Assembly: GCA_943787425.1 (NCBI GenBank)
Contig: CALSMJ010000004.1
Span: forward strand, 310,001-374,000
Reading direction: 5' to 3'
Origin: an uncultured Pseudomonadales bacterium
Lineage (GTDB): Bacteria; Pseudomonadota; Gammaproteobacteria; Pseudomonadales; Azotimanducaceae
Length of the DNA stretch: 64,000 nucleotides
The notes below the pieces were generated by a model. It did no database searches. It was not told the origin of the DNA and was given only the letters and a program-made list of their open reading frames with translations. The position numbers were made by a program, and so were the translations under genes. Below, piece by piece: positions 17,674 through 26,672 of the stretch (position 1 is its first letter; the number at the start of each line of letters is the position of its first letter).

Positions 17674-19449
17674 TTAAAGTGCTGCTGTGGCCTGCAAAAG
17701 CCAGGGTTTTACTGCTGGGTCGATACGCTCACCGAGTTTTTCAAAAACGGTTTGATGGTAATCATTCAACCATCGCCGCTCTGCCTCGGTGAGCAGGTCC
17801 TGATCGATGAGGCGGTGATCAAACGGCGCAAAGGTGAGGGTTTCAAATCCCAGCATGCCAGATGCCAGGCGTACCACCACCATAAGGTTTTCACAGCGGA
17901 TGCCATAATCGTTTGGCTCGTAATAGCCTGGCTCGTTGGATACCACCATCCCGGGCAGCAACGGCGCGGTGGCATGAGGTGATTTACCGATGCGCTGAGG
18001 CCCTTCGTGCACGCTCAGATAACAACCCACACCATGGCCGGTGCCATGGTCAAAGTCTTTACCAATCTCCCAAAGGAATTGACGCGCGAGGACGTCCAAC
18101 TGATGGCCCTGAACGCCTTCCGGAAAGCGGGCGGTCGCAAGCGCAATGTGGCCTTTGAGGACCCGTGTAAATAGATTCTTGTGCTCATGTCTGGGTGTAC
18201 CGATGGCGATTGTTCGAGTAACGTCGGTGGTGCCATCATAATATTGACCGCCCGAGTCGACGAGATACAGTGAGTTTGGCGTGAGCGCCGCAGGGACACC
18301 ATTGGTGTGTGAATAATGCGCCATTGCAGCGTTACTGCCTGCTGCGGAAATGGTTGAAAACGAAAGGTCTTTTAGTTCCGGCAAGGCGCGGCGAAATTGC
18401 TCGAGCCGATCTGACAAAGCGCCTTCGTCATGGTAGTGGCCCTGACTAACTTCCTCATCAATCCAACAAAGGTATTCGCTAAGCGCCGCGCCATCACGGA
18501 TGTGGGCGGCGCGAATACCGCTGACCTCAACGGCATTCTTTTGGGCCTTTGGTAACTCAACGGGATCCTTTTGTTCGATTAGCTGACAATCGCATGCCAG
18601 ACAAGTCAGCGCTGTCAGCGCGTTGGTGCCATCTGGATCTAATAAAATTTTAGGCTGCTGGGCACCATAGCGTTCTAAGAACCCGGAAAAATCGGTGGCT
18701 TCATGCACAAAAACTGCTTTGCCAACATGCTCGGCAAAGTCCTCTGGAATCTTCGCGGGGTCAATAAATAAATGCTGCGTTCCGTCGCTGAGTAAAACGG
18801 ATTGACTGAGCAAGACGGGCAAGTGTGGGACATCATTGCCCCGAATGTTCAGCAGCCATGCGATGGAGTCCAGTTGGCTAATGATGGCCGCATCAGCGCC
18901 TGCTGATTTGAGGCTTTCGGCAACCCGCGATCGTTTTGACGTGCTGGACTCGCCCGAATACGCCTCGCTCAAGAGGATTGCCGGCGACACTAAAGCTGCT
19001 GGACGATCTTCCCAAATATCATCGATTGGATTATGCGTTAGGGCCTGCAAGGTAATGTTCAGTTCGCGCAGTTCAGTTTCCGCGGTTTTGAAAAATCGGT
19101 AGCTGACGACCCGGCCATCGAGCGCAACGGATTGACCCGGTATTAACGTAACTTTTAGCCACGACAGCACAGGCTCATTGATGAGATGGTGATGCTCAAA
19201 AAGCGGCGTTGGACATTGATTTAAGGCTTGCAAGGTGTAACGACCGTCCACAAAAAGTGCGGCCTGCTCCTGGGTGACAACGAGTGTGCCGGCGGATCCG
19301 GTGAAACCGGAGAGGTAGGCCAAGCGTTTATTCTGCTCGGGAACATATTCCCCGAGGTATTCGTCCGTCGTTGGCACGATGTAGGCTGCAATGTTGGCCT
19401 CGCGCATCTTGGTTCTAAGCAGTGCTAATCGCTGGGTGATGGTCGTCAT
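17674..19449 (-). CDS. Xaa-Pro aminopeptidase, M24B family (three-domain type)
   Basis: Metallopeptidase removing N-terminal residues before proline, 591 aa, the long three-domain form rather than the 440-aa PepP form. Two creatinase-like N-terminal domains precede a pita-bread catalytic domain with the metal ligands Asp and Asp (VDSGGQYYDGTTDVTRT), His (GTGHGVGCYLSVHEGPQ), Glu (NEPGYYEPNDYGIR) and Glu (CENLMVV). No signal peptide, so cytoplasmic. A POT peptide importer lies about 1 kb away on the other strand, which would supply peptides. Confidence 0.94.
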   Translation of the reverse strand: MTTITQRLALLRTKMREANIAAYIVPTTDEYLGEYVPEQNKRLAYLSGFTGSAGTLVVTQEQAALFVDGRYTLQALNQCPTPLFEHHHLINEPVLSWLKVTLIPGQSVALDGRVVSYRFFKTAETELRELNITLQALTHNPIDDIWEDRPAALVSPAILLSEAYSGESSTSKRSRVAESLKSAGADAAIISQLDSIAWLLNIRGNDVPHLPVLLSQSVLLSDGTQHLFIDPAKIPEDFAEHVGKAVFVHEATDFSGFLERYGAQQPKILLDPDGTNALTALTCLACDCQLIEQKDPVELPKAQKNAVEVSGIRAAHIRDGAALSEYLCWIDEEVSQGHYHDEGALSDRLEQFRRALPELKDLSFSTISAAGSNAAMAHYSHTNGVPAALTPNSLYLVDSGGQYYDGTTDVTRTIAIGTPRHEHKNLFTRVLKGHIALATARFPEGVQGHQLDVLARQFLWEIGKDFDHGTGHGVGCYLSVHEGPQRIGKSPHATAPLLPGMVVSNEPGYYEPNDYGIRCENLMVVVRLASGMLGFETLTFAPFDHRLIDQDLLTEAERRWLNDYHQTVFEKLGERIDPAVKPWLLQATAAL

Positions 19450-19732
19450 GCTGTAAATCCCTGAGTGATCGTGAAGCCCGGGTGCCAGACGTCTTAGGGT
19501 TCAACTGGTAAAAAGCGCCTGAGCGGGGATCATCTCAGATCTCACGCATGGGTAAAAGGCCGCAGCGATCGCGTCCTGCGAATAATTTGACCCGAGCATT
19601 GGGTGAGGCGACGCGATGATCGAAATTAAGCGCTGTTGTAGTCAAAGGCCTTATTCAAGGCGATCAGTGGCTGGTAAAGCTTCAGGGTTTAATGCATCCT
19701 AAAAAATAATCATAATCGTGAGAAGAATCGCC

Positions 19733-20461
19733 ATGATGAATCTTGTTCAAATTGAGCAGCATCAAGGCTGGGCGGAAATTATTTTAGACCGGCCAGCGCG
19801 TCGTAATGCGCTGACGCCAGGACTTGCGGCACAACTTACAACCGCGATAGAAGGTCTATCACGCTCTGCCGAGGTCGCGTCGATCGTGCTGCGCGGTGCA
19901 GATCATTGCTTCTGCTCAGGGATCGATTTAAAAGCCCTGCAAAGTAATGAAGATCCAGGTAGTGAAGATGGTATTTGGCATCCGGCGGCGATCAGAGCCC
20001 TGCATATCGCGCTTTACCGCTGTCCCAAGCCGCTGATTTGCGCTTTAGAAAAATACGCGATTAATGCGGGTGCCGCGCTTGTTTTCGCCTGTGATTTAGT
20101 CGCCGCCGGGGACTCGGCCTTTCTTCAGATCGGCGAGATTCAACAAGGCTCGGACATCCCAATCAATGCAGCCTGGTTGCGTCTGAAAACGTCAGAGCAA
20201 AATCTTGCGCGGCTGGCTTTATTGGGTGACCGAGTCGGTGCGACGGAACTTGCACAAATGGGATTAATCCAATCGGTCGTACCCGATAACGAGGTGTTAA
20301 CCCAGGCCAGAGATTGGGCCACGCGATTAGCGGGTTTTCCACTCGGTGCCAGCGCGGTCATTATTGATCGTATTCGAAGTTTTAGACCAATGGACCCCGA
20401 AACCGTGTTTCCGGTATCAACCAACAATGCCTTGCTGACCGCAGCCCAGGTCAAAAACTGA
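19733..20461 (+). CDS. Enoyl-CoA hydratase/isomerase (crotonase) family protein
   Basis: 242 aa crotonase fold. ATG 19733 is chosen over GTG 19718, since AGAAG lies upstream at workable spacing. The oxyanion-hole segment CFCSGIDLKAL is present. Of the two catalytic glutamates of enoyl-CoA hydratase, the second is retained (E135, in IGEIQQG) but the first is replaced by Ala (A115, in NAGAALVF). A plain hydratase role is therefore doubtful; isomerase, thioesterase or hydrolase activity is possible. The next gene is a transporter 54 bp downstream. Confidence 0.85.
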   Translation: MMNLVQIEQHQGWAEIILDRPARRNALTPGLAAQLTTAIEGLSRSAEVASIVLRGADHCFCSGIDLKALQSNEDPGSEDGIWHPAAIRALHIALYRCPKPLICALEKYAINAGAALVFACDLVAAGDSAFLQIGEIQQGSDIPINAAWLRLKTSEQNLARLALLGDRVGATELAQMGLIQSVVPDNEVLTQARDWATRLAGFPLGASAVIIDRIRSFRPMDPETVFPVSTNNALLTAAQVKN

Positions 20462-20515
20462 TTCCGGCGCTGGACACGAACAGCAAAACCTTGATCAAGA
20501 AAATGGAATGAAACC

Positions 20516-22027
20516 ATGATGCAAACCTCAACGGCGTCGACTTGGCTTGGTCATCCGCCTGGCTTATTCGTTTTGTTCGCGACCGAAATGTGGGAGCGCT
20601 TTAGTTATTACGGAATGCGAGCCCTGTTAATTTTGTATCTCACCAAGCACTGGTTATATGCCGATGGTGAGGCCGCAATGATTTATGGTAGCTACGCCGC
20701 GATGGTGTACGCCGTACCAGTGTTAGGTGGCATGATTGCCGATCGCTATTTGGGCCTGCGCAAGGCCATTATTTTTGGCGCCGTCTTGCTGGTTGTTGGG
20801 CATCTTGGGATGGCCTATGAGGGCCCGCCCGCGGTTGTCATGGCAGGCACGGTCGAGCGGTCTGTGCAGCATGAGCAAGCCTTCTATCTTGCCCTGTCGT
20901 TCATTATCGTCGGAGTTGGTTTTTTAAAAGCGAATATTTCAACCATTGTGGGTGGGCTTTATGGTGAGGGTGATCCCCGACGCGACGGCGGCTTTACCAT
21001 CTTTTATATGGGAATCAATCTCGGCGCCTTTGTGGCGACCCTGCTATGTGCTTATCTGGGTGAAACCTATGGCTGGCGTTATGGCTTTGGTTTAGCTGGG
21101 ATTGGTATGGTGATCGGGTTGTTAACGTTTTTACTCGGCTCGAAGTATCTCGTAGGACTGGGTTTGCCGCCTGTGCCGATGGCTTTGGCCGCTCGGCGTT
21201 TCGGCGTCTCTTTGGAACATCGAATTTATGCTTGCGCAGTCCTGTTTGTTGGTCTGATTTGGTTTGCGATTCAAAATACTCAGGAGATGGGCGTTGTCCT
21301 GACCCTGTTTACTGGGGTTATCACGGCCTATGTGATTTGGTTTTCAATAACTGAGTGTTCAGCCCAGGAGCGAGATCGAATGCTTGCGATGTTGCTGCTG
21401 ATGTTTTTGTCAGTGGTGTTTTGGGCTTTGTTCGAGCAGGCCGGATCATCGTTGACGTTATTTACAGACCGCAACGTAGATCGTGGAGACTTTTTAACAG
21501 CCGGTATGTTTGGCAGTCTCAACGCATTATTTATCATACTGTTTGCGCCCGTTTTTGCGTTGCTTTGGGTTATGCTGGCCCGGGCGCAACGAGAACCGTC
21601 CACGCCGATGAAGTTTGGCGTGGCGATTTTTCTGGTGGGATTGGGTTTTTACGCGTTGGTACTGGGCGCGGCTTATGCCGGTCCTAACGGCCAGGTTGCA
21701 GTCGTCTGGTTGGTACTGATGTATTGGTTACATACGATGGGCGAGTTGTGCCTGTCGCCGGTTGGTTTGTCCATGGTCACTAAATTATCGGTGCAACGGG
21801 TTGCTGCGATGATGATGGGGGTCTGGTTTTTATCCAGCGCCTTCGCAGCCTATGTCGGCGGTTGGATTGCGAGTTTGATGGCCATAGATACCACTGGCGG
21901 CGATGTTTCGGGCACGGCATCTCTTGCGGTTTATGTCACGGTTTTTGAAAAGCTCGGACTGTTGGCGGTGCTCATCGGAATCGGTTTGATGCTGATCTCC
22001 TCGAGCATCGCAAAACGAATGCGCTAG
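20516..22027 (+). CDS. POT/PTR family proton-dependent oligopeptide transporter
   Basis: Inner-membrane di-/tripeptide:proton symporter, 503 aa with about 14 hydrophobic segments. The POT signatures are present: EMWERFSYYGMRALL near the N-terminus (ExxERFxYY, proton coupling) and FTIFYMGINLGAF (the PTR2 motif). A second start codon follows the first at 20519. It lies close after the crotonase gene and near the M24 aminopeptidase, consistent with peptide use. Its 3' end converges on msrB. Confidence 0.94.
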   Translation: MMQTSTASTWLGHPPGLFVLFATEMWERFSYYGMRALLILYLTKHWLYADGEAAMIYGSYAAMVYAVPVLGGMIADRYLGLRKAIIFGAVLLVVGHLGMAYEGPPAVVMAGTVERSVQHEQAFYLALSFIIVGVGFLKANISTIVGGLYGEGDPRRDGGFTIFYMGINLGAFVATLLCAYLGETYGWRYGFGLAGIGMVIGLLTFLLGSKYLVGLGLPPVPMALAARRFGVSLEHRIYACAVLFVGLIWFAIQNTQEMGVVLTLFTGVITAYVIWFSITECSAQERDRMLAMLLLMFLSVVFWALFEQAGSSLTLFTDRNVDRGDFLTAGMFGSLNALFIILFAPVFALLWVMLARAQREPSTPMKFGVAIFLVGLGFYALVLGAAYAGPNGQVAVVWLVLMYWLHTMGELCLSPVGLSMVTKLSVQRVAAMMMGVWFLSSAFAAYVGGWIASLMAIDTTGGDVSGTASLAVYVTVFEKLGLLAVLIGIGLMLISSSIAKRMR

Positions 22028-22111
22028 GGAATCGGTCGCGCCGGGTCCGTCTTATTACGCTGGTCGCAGGTCAATAGCCGAAGAGGTGTGCAGCGTCTTT
22101 TTTGAAGACCT

Positions 22112-22477
22112 TTAAACCGATTGAAAGCGCATTGAGATCGAATTGACACAATGTCGGGTGTTTTTTTCGGTGATGCGCTCTCCTTCGAAGACGTGCCCCA
22201 AGTGGCCATCACATCGACTGCAGAGAATCTCAACTCGATAGCCATCGGCATCGACCTCCCGTCGAACCGCGCCGGGTATTTCATCATCAAAGGCAGGCCA
22301 GCCGCAGTGGGCCTGAAATTTGTCCTCAGAACGATACAGGGGCTGATCACATTGGCGACAAACGTAAACGCCCGCTTCAAAATGATCGTCATATTCACCG
22401 GTAAAGGGCCGTTCCGTACCTTTTTGTAAAATGACCCAAGACTCTTCCGGTGTCAGGGGGTTGCGGTGGTCTGTCAT
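22112..22477 (-). CDS. msrB: Methionine-R-sulfoxide reductase
   Basis: MsrB, 121 aa, reduces methionine R-sulfoxide in proteins. Four zinc cysteines are visible in CRQC and [12 protein letters not shown], and the catalytic Cys in [11 protein letters not shown]. Start ATG 22477 has AAGGA upstream. It has no signal peptide and is shorter than the E. coli protein at the N-terminus. Convergent with the peptide transporter; the upstream region is a 440-bp gap. Confidence 0.95.
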   Translation of the reverse strand: MTDHRNPLTPEESWVILQKGTERPFTGEYDDHFEAGVYVCRQCDQPLYRSEDKFQAHCGWPAFDDEIPGAVRREVDADGYRVEILCSRCDGHLGHVFEGERITEKNTRHCVNSISMRFQSV

Positions 22478-22917
22478 CAGAGGTCCTTATTGAGTGGGGG
22501 TGTTGTGTTTGCCAGCAGGTTACCAAAGATTGAGCAACGAATGAAAGCATCTGAAACCGGGTAACTTGTTGCCGGCTTCTAGGCCAAAGAGACGGGCTAC
22601 TCACCAGCGGGTGCCTGCGCCTGGAATCGGCGTTTTGACTGCGATATCGGTCAACTTTGGGGCGGGCGGATTCAATCGCTGAGAAGGGACGCCGATTGCG
22701 AAAACCGTTGTTGCGCGATGGGTGCAAATCGAATGCGGCACGGTATTGGGGGTGAGTAATTTGGCTTGGCCGCAAATACAGCTTACAGTGTGGCAATTGG
22801 GACGCACTTGATGCGGATCATTGATTTAATCGGAATCAAGGCTCGGCGCGCGGCTTTTCGCTCGATAGCCTAAAGAGAGAAACAAATCGTTTCTTAATGC
22901 ACAGTCAGGAGCGCAGT
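22478..22917. other. 440-bp stretch without a supportable gene
   Basis: Between msrB (leftward) and the GFA gene (rightward), so it must hold both promoters. I see no clear sigma70 pair, no terminator and no strong inverted repeat. A 68-codon minus-strand frame (22601-22807, GTG start) has no ribosome site and no family resemblance beyond a Cys-x-Cys near its start, so it was not called. Confidence 0.5.
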
Positions 22918-23328
22918 ATGACGTCTTATACAGGTCAGTGTCTTTGTGGTGATATCGCCTATGAAATCTCAGGAGAGCCGGTAATGGCGGGGGTTTGCCA
23001 TTGTAAAAACTGCCAGCGCCAAGCTGGTTCAGCATTCTCAACATTGTGGGGGGTTCCAAAGACGAGTATCACGTTTTCGGGTGCTGAGCCTAAGCTTTAT
23101 CTAGACGCTGAGACGAGCAGTGGCAATCAGGTAGAGCGCTATTTTTGTGGTCGCTGTGGGTCGCCCTTGTACTCCTTGATCCCGGCTCAGGCTGAGATGC
23201 TATTTTTGAAGACCGGCACCCTGGATGAAACAGATGGCTTTGCTCCGCAGTTCCATGTTTGGTGTGATAGCAAACAAAACTGGGTGGAATTGGCCGAAGG
23301 GGTGCCGCAGATGGCAACCCAAGGCTAA
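22918..23328 (+). CDS. GFA family protein (CENP-V/GFA domain)
   Basis: 136 aa, one zinc-binding glutathione-dependent formaldehyde-activating type domain. Zinc cysteines are visible as CLCG, CHCKNCQR and CGRCGSPLY. Only a few members have proven enzymatic roles, so formaldehyde chemistry should not be assumed. ATG 22918 is preferred over 22897 because AGGAG sits just upstream and the family begins at the TGQCLCGDI segment. It is followed, 101 bp on, by an EthD-like gene. Confidence 0.9.
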   Translation: MTSYTGQCLCGDIAYEISGEPVMAGVCHCKNCQRQAGSAFSTLWGVPKTSITFSGAEPKLYLDAETSSGNQVERYFCGRCGSPLYSLIPAQAEMLFLKTGTLDETDGFAPQFHVWCDSKQNWVELAEGVPQMATQG

Positions 23329-23429
23329 ATCACAGGCAGGTTGGGCTGAGTTGGGCACGCTTTGATTCAGGCTTTGAGCCTTGCTGTCGCAACGCACCCT
23401 GAGACGTCGCTTAATTAAGGGGGCACGGC

Positions 23430-24191
23430 GTGATTCGATTTGAATATTATCTGCGTCGGCAGTCCGATGTCAGCCCAGCCGCGTTTCAAACCGCCTGGCA
23501 AGACAATCTCCAGGTCGCCTGGGTAGATGTGCTCAAGCCTCTAGGGTGTCAACGCGCGTTGGCGGTGTCAGGGCAGGACAACGAGTTGTTCGATCAAATG
23601 AATCGTGCTCGAGGTGGCTCGATGCAAGCGCCTTATGATTTGGTTGTCGAACTTTGGTGGACAAACGAAGCCGAGGCTGTCCGAGTTTTGACCGGTGGGG
23701 GGCTGGCGCGCTTGGCGGGCTTGGTTGCGGCACAAGCCGCGTGGCTAAATGCACGGCAGTCTCCTGCCTGGCTTGCAATGGAATACCCTCAAGTGAATCC
23801 GACCCCGGAAGACTTGGTCGCAAGCGCCGGCAGCCTTTTAAAAAAACTGCAGTTTCCGCTCCAACATCGTCGCGATCTATCAGAAGCCGCGGCACGACAG
23901 TATTGGTTGCAATCCCATGGCCCCTTGATTCGACACCATGCACCGGACTCAGGCATCGCGCGGTATGTTCAGGTGCATAGACTGGATCATCCCGTGAATG
24001 CAACGATCGCAACGGTTCTGGGTTTTGAGTGTCCAGTTTATCTGGGGCATGCTGAAGTTTGGGTGGGACCGGGGGGCGGCACGCAGCAAGCGCGTCGGCA
24101 GGCCAGTCGCGCAGCGGTGGAAGACGAAGCAAAGTTCATCGACTTTGCCGCGTCAACGCTGTTCGCAGGGACTGAAACCCTTCTGATCTAA
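23430..24191 (+). CDS. EthD-domain-like protein, two tandem alpha-beta barrel halves
   Basis: 253 aa starting at GTG 23430 with AAGGGGG upstream. Each half begins like an EthD ferredoxin-like domain (FEYYLRRQSDVSPAAFQTAW at the start; LQFPLQHRRDLSEAAARQYW with SHGPLI in the second half, where the W-x-x-x-H-G-P pattern is typical). EthD proteins accompany oxidative degradation systems, but no oxygenase is adjacent. The function is unknown. It converges with the Fe-S protein gene 20 bp on. Confidence 0.7.
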   Translation: MIRFEYYLRRQSDVSPAAFQTAWQDNLQVAWVDVLKPLGCQRALAVSGQDNELFDQMNRARGGSMQAPYDLVVELWWTNEAEAVRVLTGGGLARLAGLVAAQAAWLNARQSPAWLAMEYPQVNPTPEDLVASAGSLLKKLQFPLQHRRDLSEAAARQYWLQSHGPLIRHHAPDSGIARYVQVHRLDHPVNATIATVLGFECPVYLGHAEVWVGPGGGTQQARRQASRAAVEDEAKFIDFAASTLFAGTETLLI

Positions 24192-24211
24192 ATAAGATGT
24201 TGCCCGGCGCG

Positions 24212-25540
24212 TTACAGGCCGTAAGCTTTTCTCAGCAGCGTCATAGGATGGGCCGCCAAATCGACTGATTCAGAAAGGTTTTCGATATGCACTGCCGCCA
24301 TTGGGCAATCACTGGCAAAGTGTTTGGCCTGTTTAGAGTCCACAAATTTAACGACAGGTTTGGCAATTTTGACCGATTTTGCTCGCGTTTCCTGTTTAAC
24401 CGCATAGGTACCATCATGTCCGGAGCATCGCTCAATGGTGTGCACCACCGTATCATTGACTAAATTCAGAATATCCCGGGTTTTATTGCCAATATTTTGG
24501 ACTCTGAGGTGGCACGCAACCTGGTAGCTGACCTCCCCGAGCGCTTCTTTAAAGTCTAATTTCAGTCCACCTTCCTTGTGCCTGAGGAAGAGATATTCAA
24601 AGGGGTCAAAAAAAGCATTCTTGACCTTTAAGACATCCGGATCATCTGGGAACATCAAAGGCAACTCTTGCTTGTACATTAAAACGCAAGACGGGATGGG
24701 GGCGATTAAATCAAAACCTTGATCGACCAGTTTCGCGAGCACGGGAATGTTTTTTTCCTTCAGTGCGTTCACACTGTCTAAATCACCCAGTTCTAACTTA
24801 GGCATCCCGCAACAAGCCTCTTTGGGTACCAGTTCAATATGAAGGTCGTTATGCGCGAAGACTTGGGCGAAGTCTTGACCAAGGTCCGGCGTGTTGTAAT
24901 TTCCATAACACGTTGCATAGAGCGCGACCTTGCCCGTTGTACGTCCGAGGGGCGTGGGTGATTTGGCCGGCGCCGAGAATTGCTTGCGGAGGGTCCTACG
25001 GTGATACGCTGGTAATGGTGCGTCAGCGTGTACGCCAAGGGTCATCTCCAGGGCATTCCGAAAAAGCTTATTTTTATTTAACGCATTGGCCGTAACATCG
25101 ACCAGCGGAATGGTCGTGAGGGCCTTGCCCATTGCATCGGTGCTGGTCAATAAATTGTCGCGGAAGCGACCACCGCCTGCTTTAAACTTCTGAGCCTTGG
25201 CGCGAAGCATCAAATGGGGAAAGTCGATGTTCCACTCATGCGGCGGTACGTAGGGGCACTTGGTTAGATAGCACAGATCGCAAAGATAGCACTGGTCAAC
25301 CACATCGAAATAGTCACTTTTTTCAACGCCATCGACTTCCATTGTTTCGGAGTCATCGACCAAGTCAAACAATGTAGGAAAGGCGTCGCATAAGCTGACG
25401 CAGCGGCGGCAACCATGGCAGACATCATAGACGCGCTCCAACTCCTCGTTGAGTGAATCTCGCTCCCAGAAACGATCTTCCCGCCATCCGATCGGGTGGC
25501 GGGTCGGGGCTTGCAAGCTGCCTTCACCTTGTTGGGTCAT
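24212..25540 (-). CDS. Fe-S oxidoreductase with two 4Fe-4S motifs and CCG domain (GlpC/HdrD-like)
   Basis: 442 aa. N-terminal ferredoxin-like clusters CHGCRRCVSLCDAFP and CYLCDLCYLTKCPY are followed by a cysteine-rich region with ACCGMP and, later, an IERCSGHDG segment, as in heterodisulfide reductase subunit D and GlpC. Such proteins pass electrons between a dehydrogenase and quinones or thiols. No partner dehydrogenase is adjacent; the gene upstream on the same strand is a histidine kinase 208 bp away. Cytoplasmic or membrane-peripheral; partner and substrate unknown. Confidence 0.85.
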   Translation of the reverse strand: MTQQGEGSLQAPTRHPIGWREDRFWERDSLNEELERVYDVCHGCRRCVSLCDAFPTLFDLVDDSETMEVDGVEKSDYFDVVDQCYLCDLCYLTKCPYVPPHEWNIDFPHLMLRAKAQKFKAGGGRFRDNLLTSTDAMGKALTTIPLVDVTANALNKNKLFRNALEMTLGVHADAPLPAYHRRTLRKQFSAPAKSPTPLGRTTGKVALYATCYGNYNTPDLGQDFAQVFAHNDLHIELVPKEACCGMPKLELGDLDSVNALKEKNIPVLAKLVDQGFDLIAPIPSCVLMYKQELPLMFPDDPDVLKVKNAFFDPFEYLFLRHKEGGLKLDFKEALGEVSYQVACHLRVQNIGNKTRDILNLVNDTVVHTIERCSGHDGTYAVKQETRAKSVKIAKPVVKFVDSKQAKHFASDCPMAAVHIENLSESVDLAAHPMTLLRKAYGL

Positions 25541-25748
25541 AATCAGTCAATCCACGTTGTTGAGAAAAGATCAGTTTAGGGCGTCGCTTGCCGACGCGCT
25601 AATGAATCTTTTGATTCGTCTCGATTCAGAAAATCAATTGCCGAGTTGGTAGTGCAGCAGGCAGGCCCTGCTCGTCGGAGCAGGTCGGCGCCCTGGTCGT
25701 AAGCTAGATATCGCCGCAAGCGACCCAATTCATGATTAGGCGCCGCGC

Positions 25749-26669
25749 TCAGGCTGAGCCTAAGTCTTCTTGTTCTATCGGAAGTCGGATCTCAAAGGTT
25801 GCGCCTCGGCCACGACCATCCTTAACAAGGCTGATCTGCCCAGCATGAAGCTCAGTGATGATGCTGCGACTGATTGATAGTCCAAGACCCGTGCCTTCAC
25901 CGACTTTTTTCGTAGTGTAAAAGGGCTGAAAAATCTCGGGTGCGATGGCATCGTCAATACCCGGGCCATCATCGGATATTTGAATCACAATTTGGTCAGC
26001 AGCCTGAAAAGTATCGATGTAGAGGTTCCCCGACGTGCCCATAGCGTGAAGACTGTTAAGAATAAGATTTGTAAAAACCTGATTCAATTTGCCCTGATTA
26101 CAGTTGATTAACGGCAGGTCACCAAGATTCAAATGGATTTGATACTGATCGTTGATTTTGTTTCGGAGTACATTGAGAGTCGATTTAAGACCTTGGTTCA
26201 AGTCGGCGCCGGAGAAAGCGTCTTGATTGCTGTTCCGGGAGTAGTACCTGAGGTCTCGAACGATCGTTTGGATGCTGATCAGGCCATCAATCGTTTCTCG
26301 TATTAAGACCGGTAGGTCCTCTCGCAGGTAATCTGCGTCAGCCCGTGTGTCTTCGTCCCAGTCGGGGGAACCGGCAGCACAAGCTTCAAGCAAGAGCGGC
26401 AACTGATCATGAAGCGAATTGAGATTAGTGAGACAAAAGCCCACCGGATTGTTGATCTCGTGCGCAATACCGGAAGCCAACTCGCCCACCGATGCCAGTT
26501 TTTCATGCTGGACCATAATGGATTGGTTGCGTTTAAGGTCTTCGTAGAGCCGATTAATTTCCTCATTTTTTTCATAGAGCTTGCGAGACAAGTCTTCTAG
26601 CAAATGCTCCGCCTCATTACGGGCAGATTTTTCCCGATGATAGGCTTTTTCAAAAGCATTATCTGTCAT
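25749..26669 (-). CDS. Histidine kinase coupled to the H-NOX sensor (HnoK/HahK-like)
   Basis: Soluble histidine kinase, 306 aa, no membrane segment and no sensor domain of its own. Residues 5-50 form a charged coiled coil; HisKA has the phosphoacceptor His70 in GIAHEINNPVGF; then N box NLILNSLHAMG, G1 DDGPGIDD and G2 GTGLGLSIS. It starts 3 bp after the H-NOX stop on the same strand without its own ribosome site, so it is probably translationally coupled and regulated by direct contact with H-NOX. No response regulator is adjacent; the receiver domains of the hybrid kinase at 30054 are candidates only. Confidence 0.93.
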   Translation of the reverse strand: MTDNAFEKAYHREKSARNEAEHLLEDLSRKLYEKNEEINRLYEDLKRNQSIMVQHEKLASVGELASGIAHEINNPVGFCLTNLNSLHDQLPLLLEACAAGSPDWDEDTRADADYLREDLPVLIRETIDGLISIQTIVRDLRYYSRNSNQDAFSGADLNQGLKSTLNVLRNKINDQYQIHLNLGDLPLINCNQGKLNQVFTNLILNSLHAMGTSGNLYIDTFQAADQIVIQISDDGPGIDDAIAPEIFQPFYTTKKVGEGTGLGLSISRSIITELHAGQISLVKDGRGRGATFEIRLPIEQEDLGSA

Positions 26670-26672
26670 CGG

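Noticed and set aside
17422-17982. 186-aa plus-strand open frame
   Set aside because: It is antisense to the 3' end of the M24 aminopeptidase, which has all metal ligands; the sequence shows no family feature or ribosome site.
22601-22807. 68-aa minus-strand frame in the msrB/GFA gap
   Set aside because: GTG start with no ribosome site and no recognisable domain; the gap must also hold promoters.
23533-24132. 199-aa minus-strand open frame
   Set aside because: Antisense to the EthD-like gene; composition (Arg, Pro and His rich) is typical of a shadow frame in GC-rich coding DNA.
25667-25684. CCTGCTC/GAGCAGG hairpin after the H-NOX kinase gene
   Set aside because: A 7-bp stem with a GTCG tetraloop but no T-run on either strand, so not an intrinsic terminator; it may still be an RNA structure.
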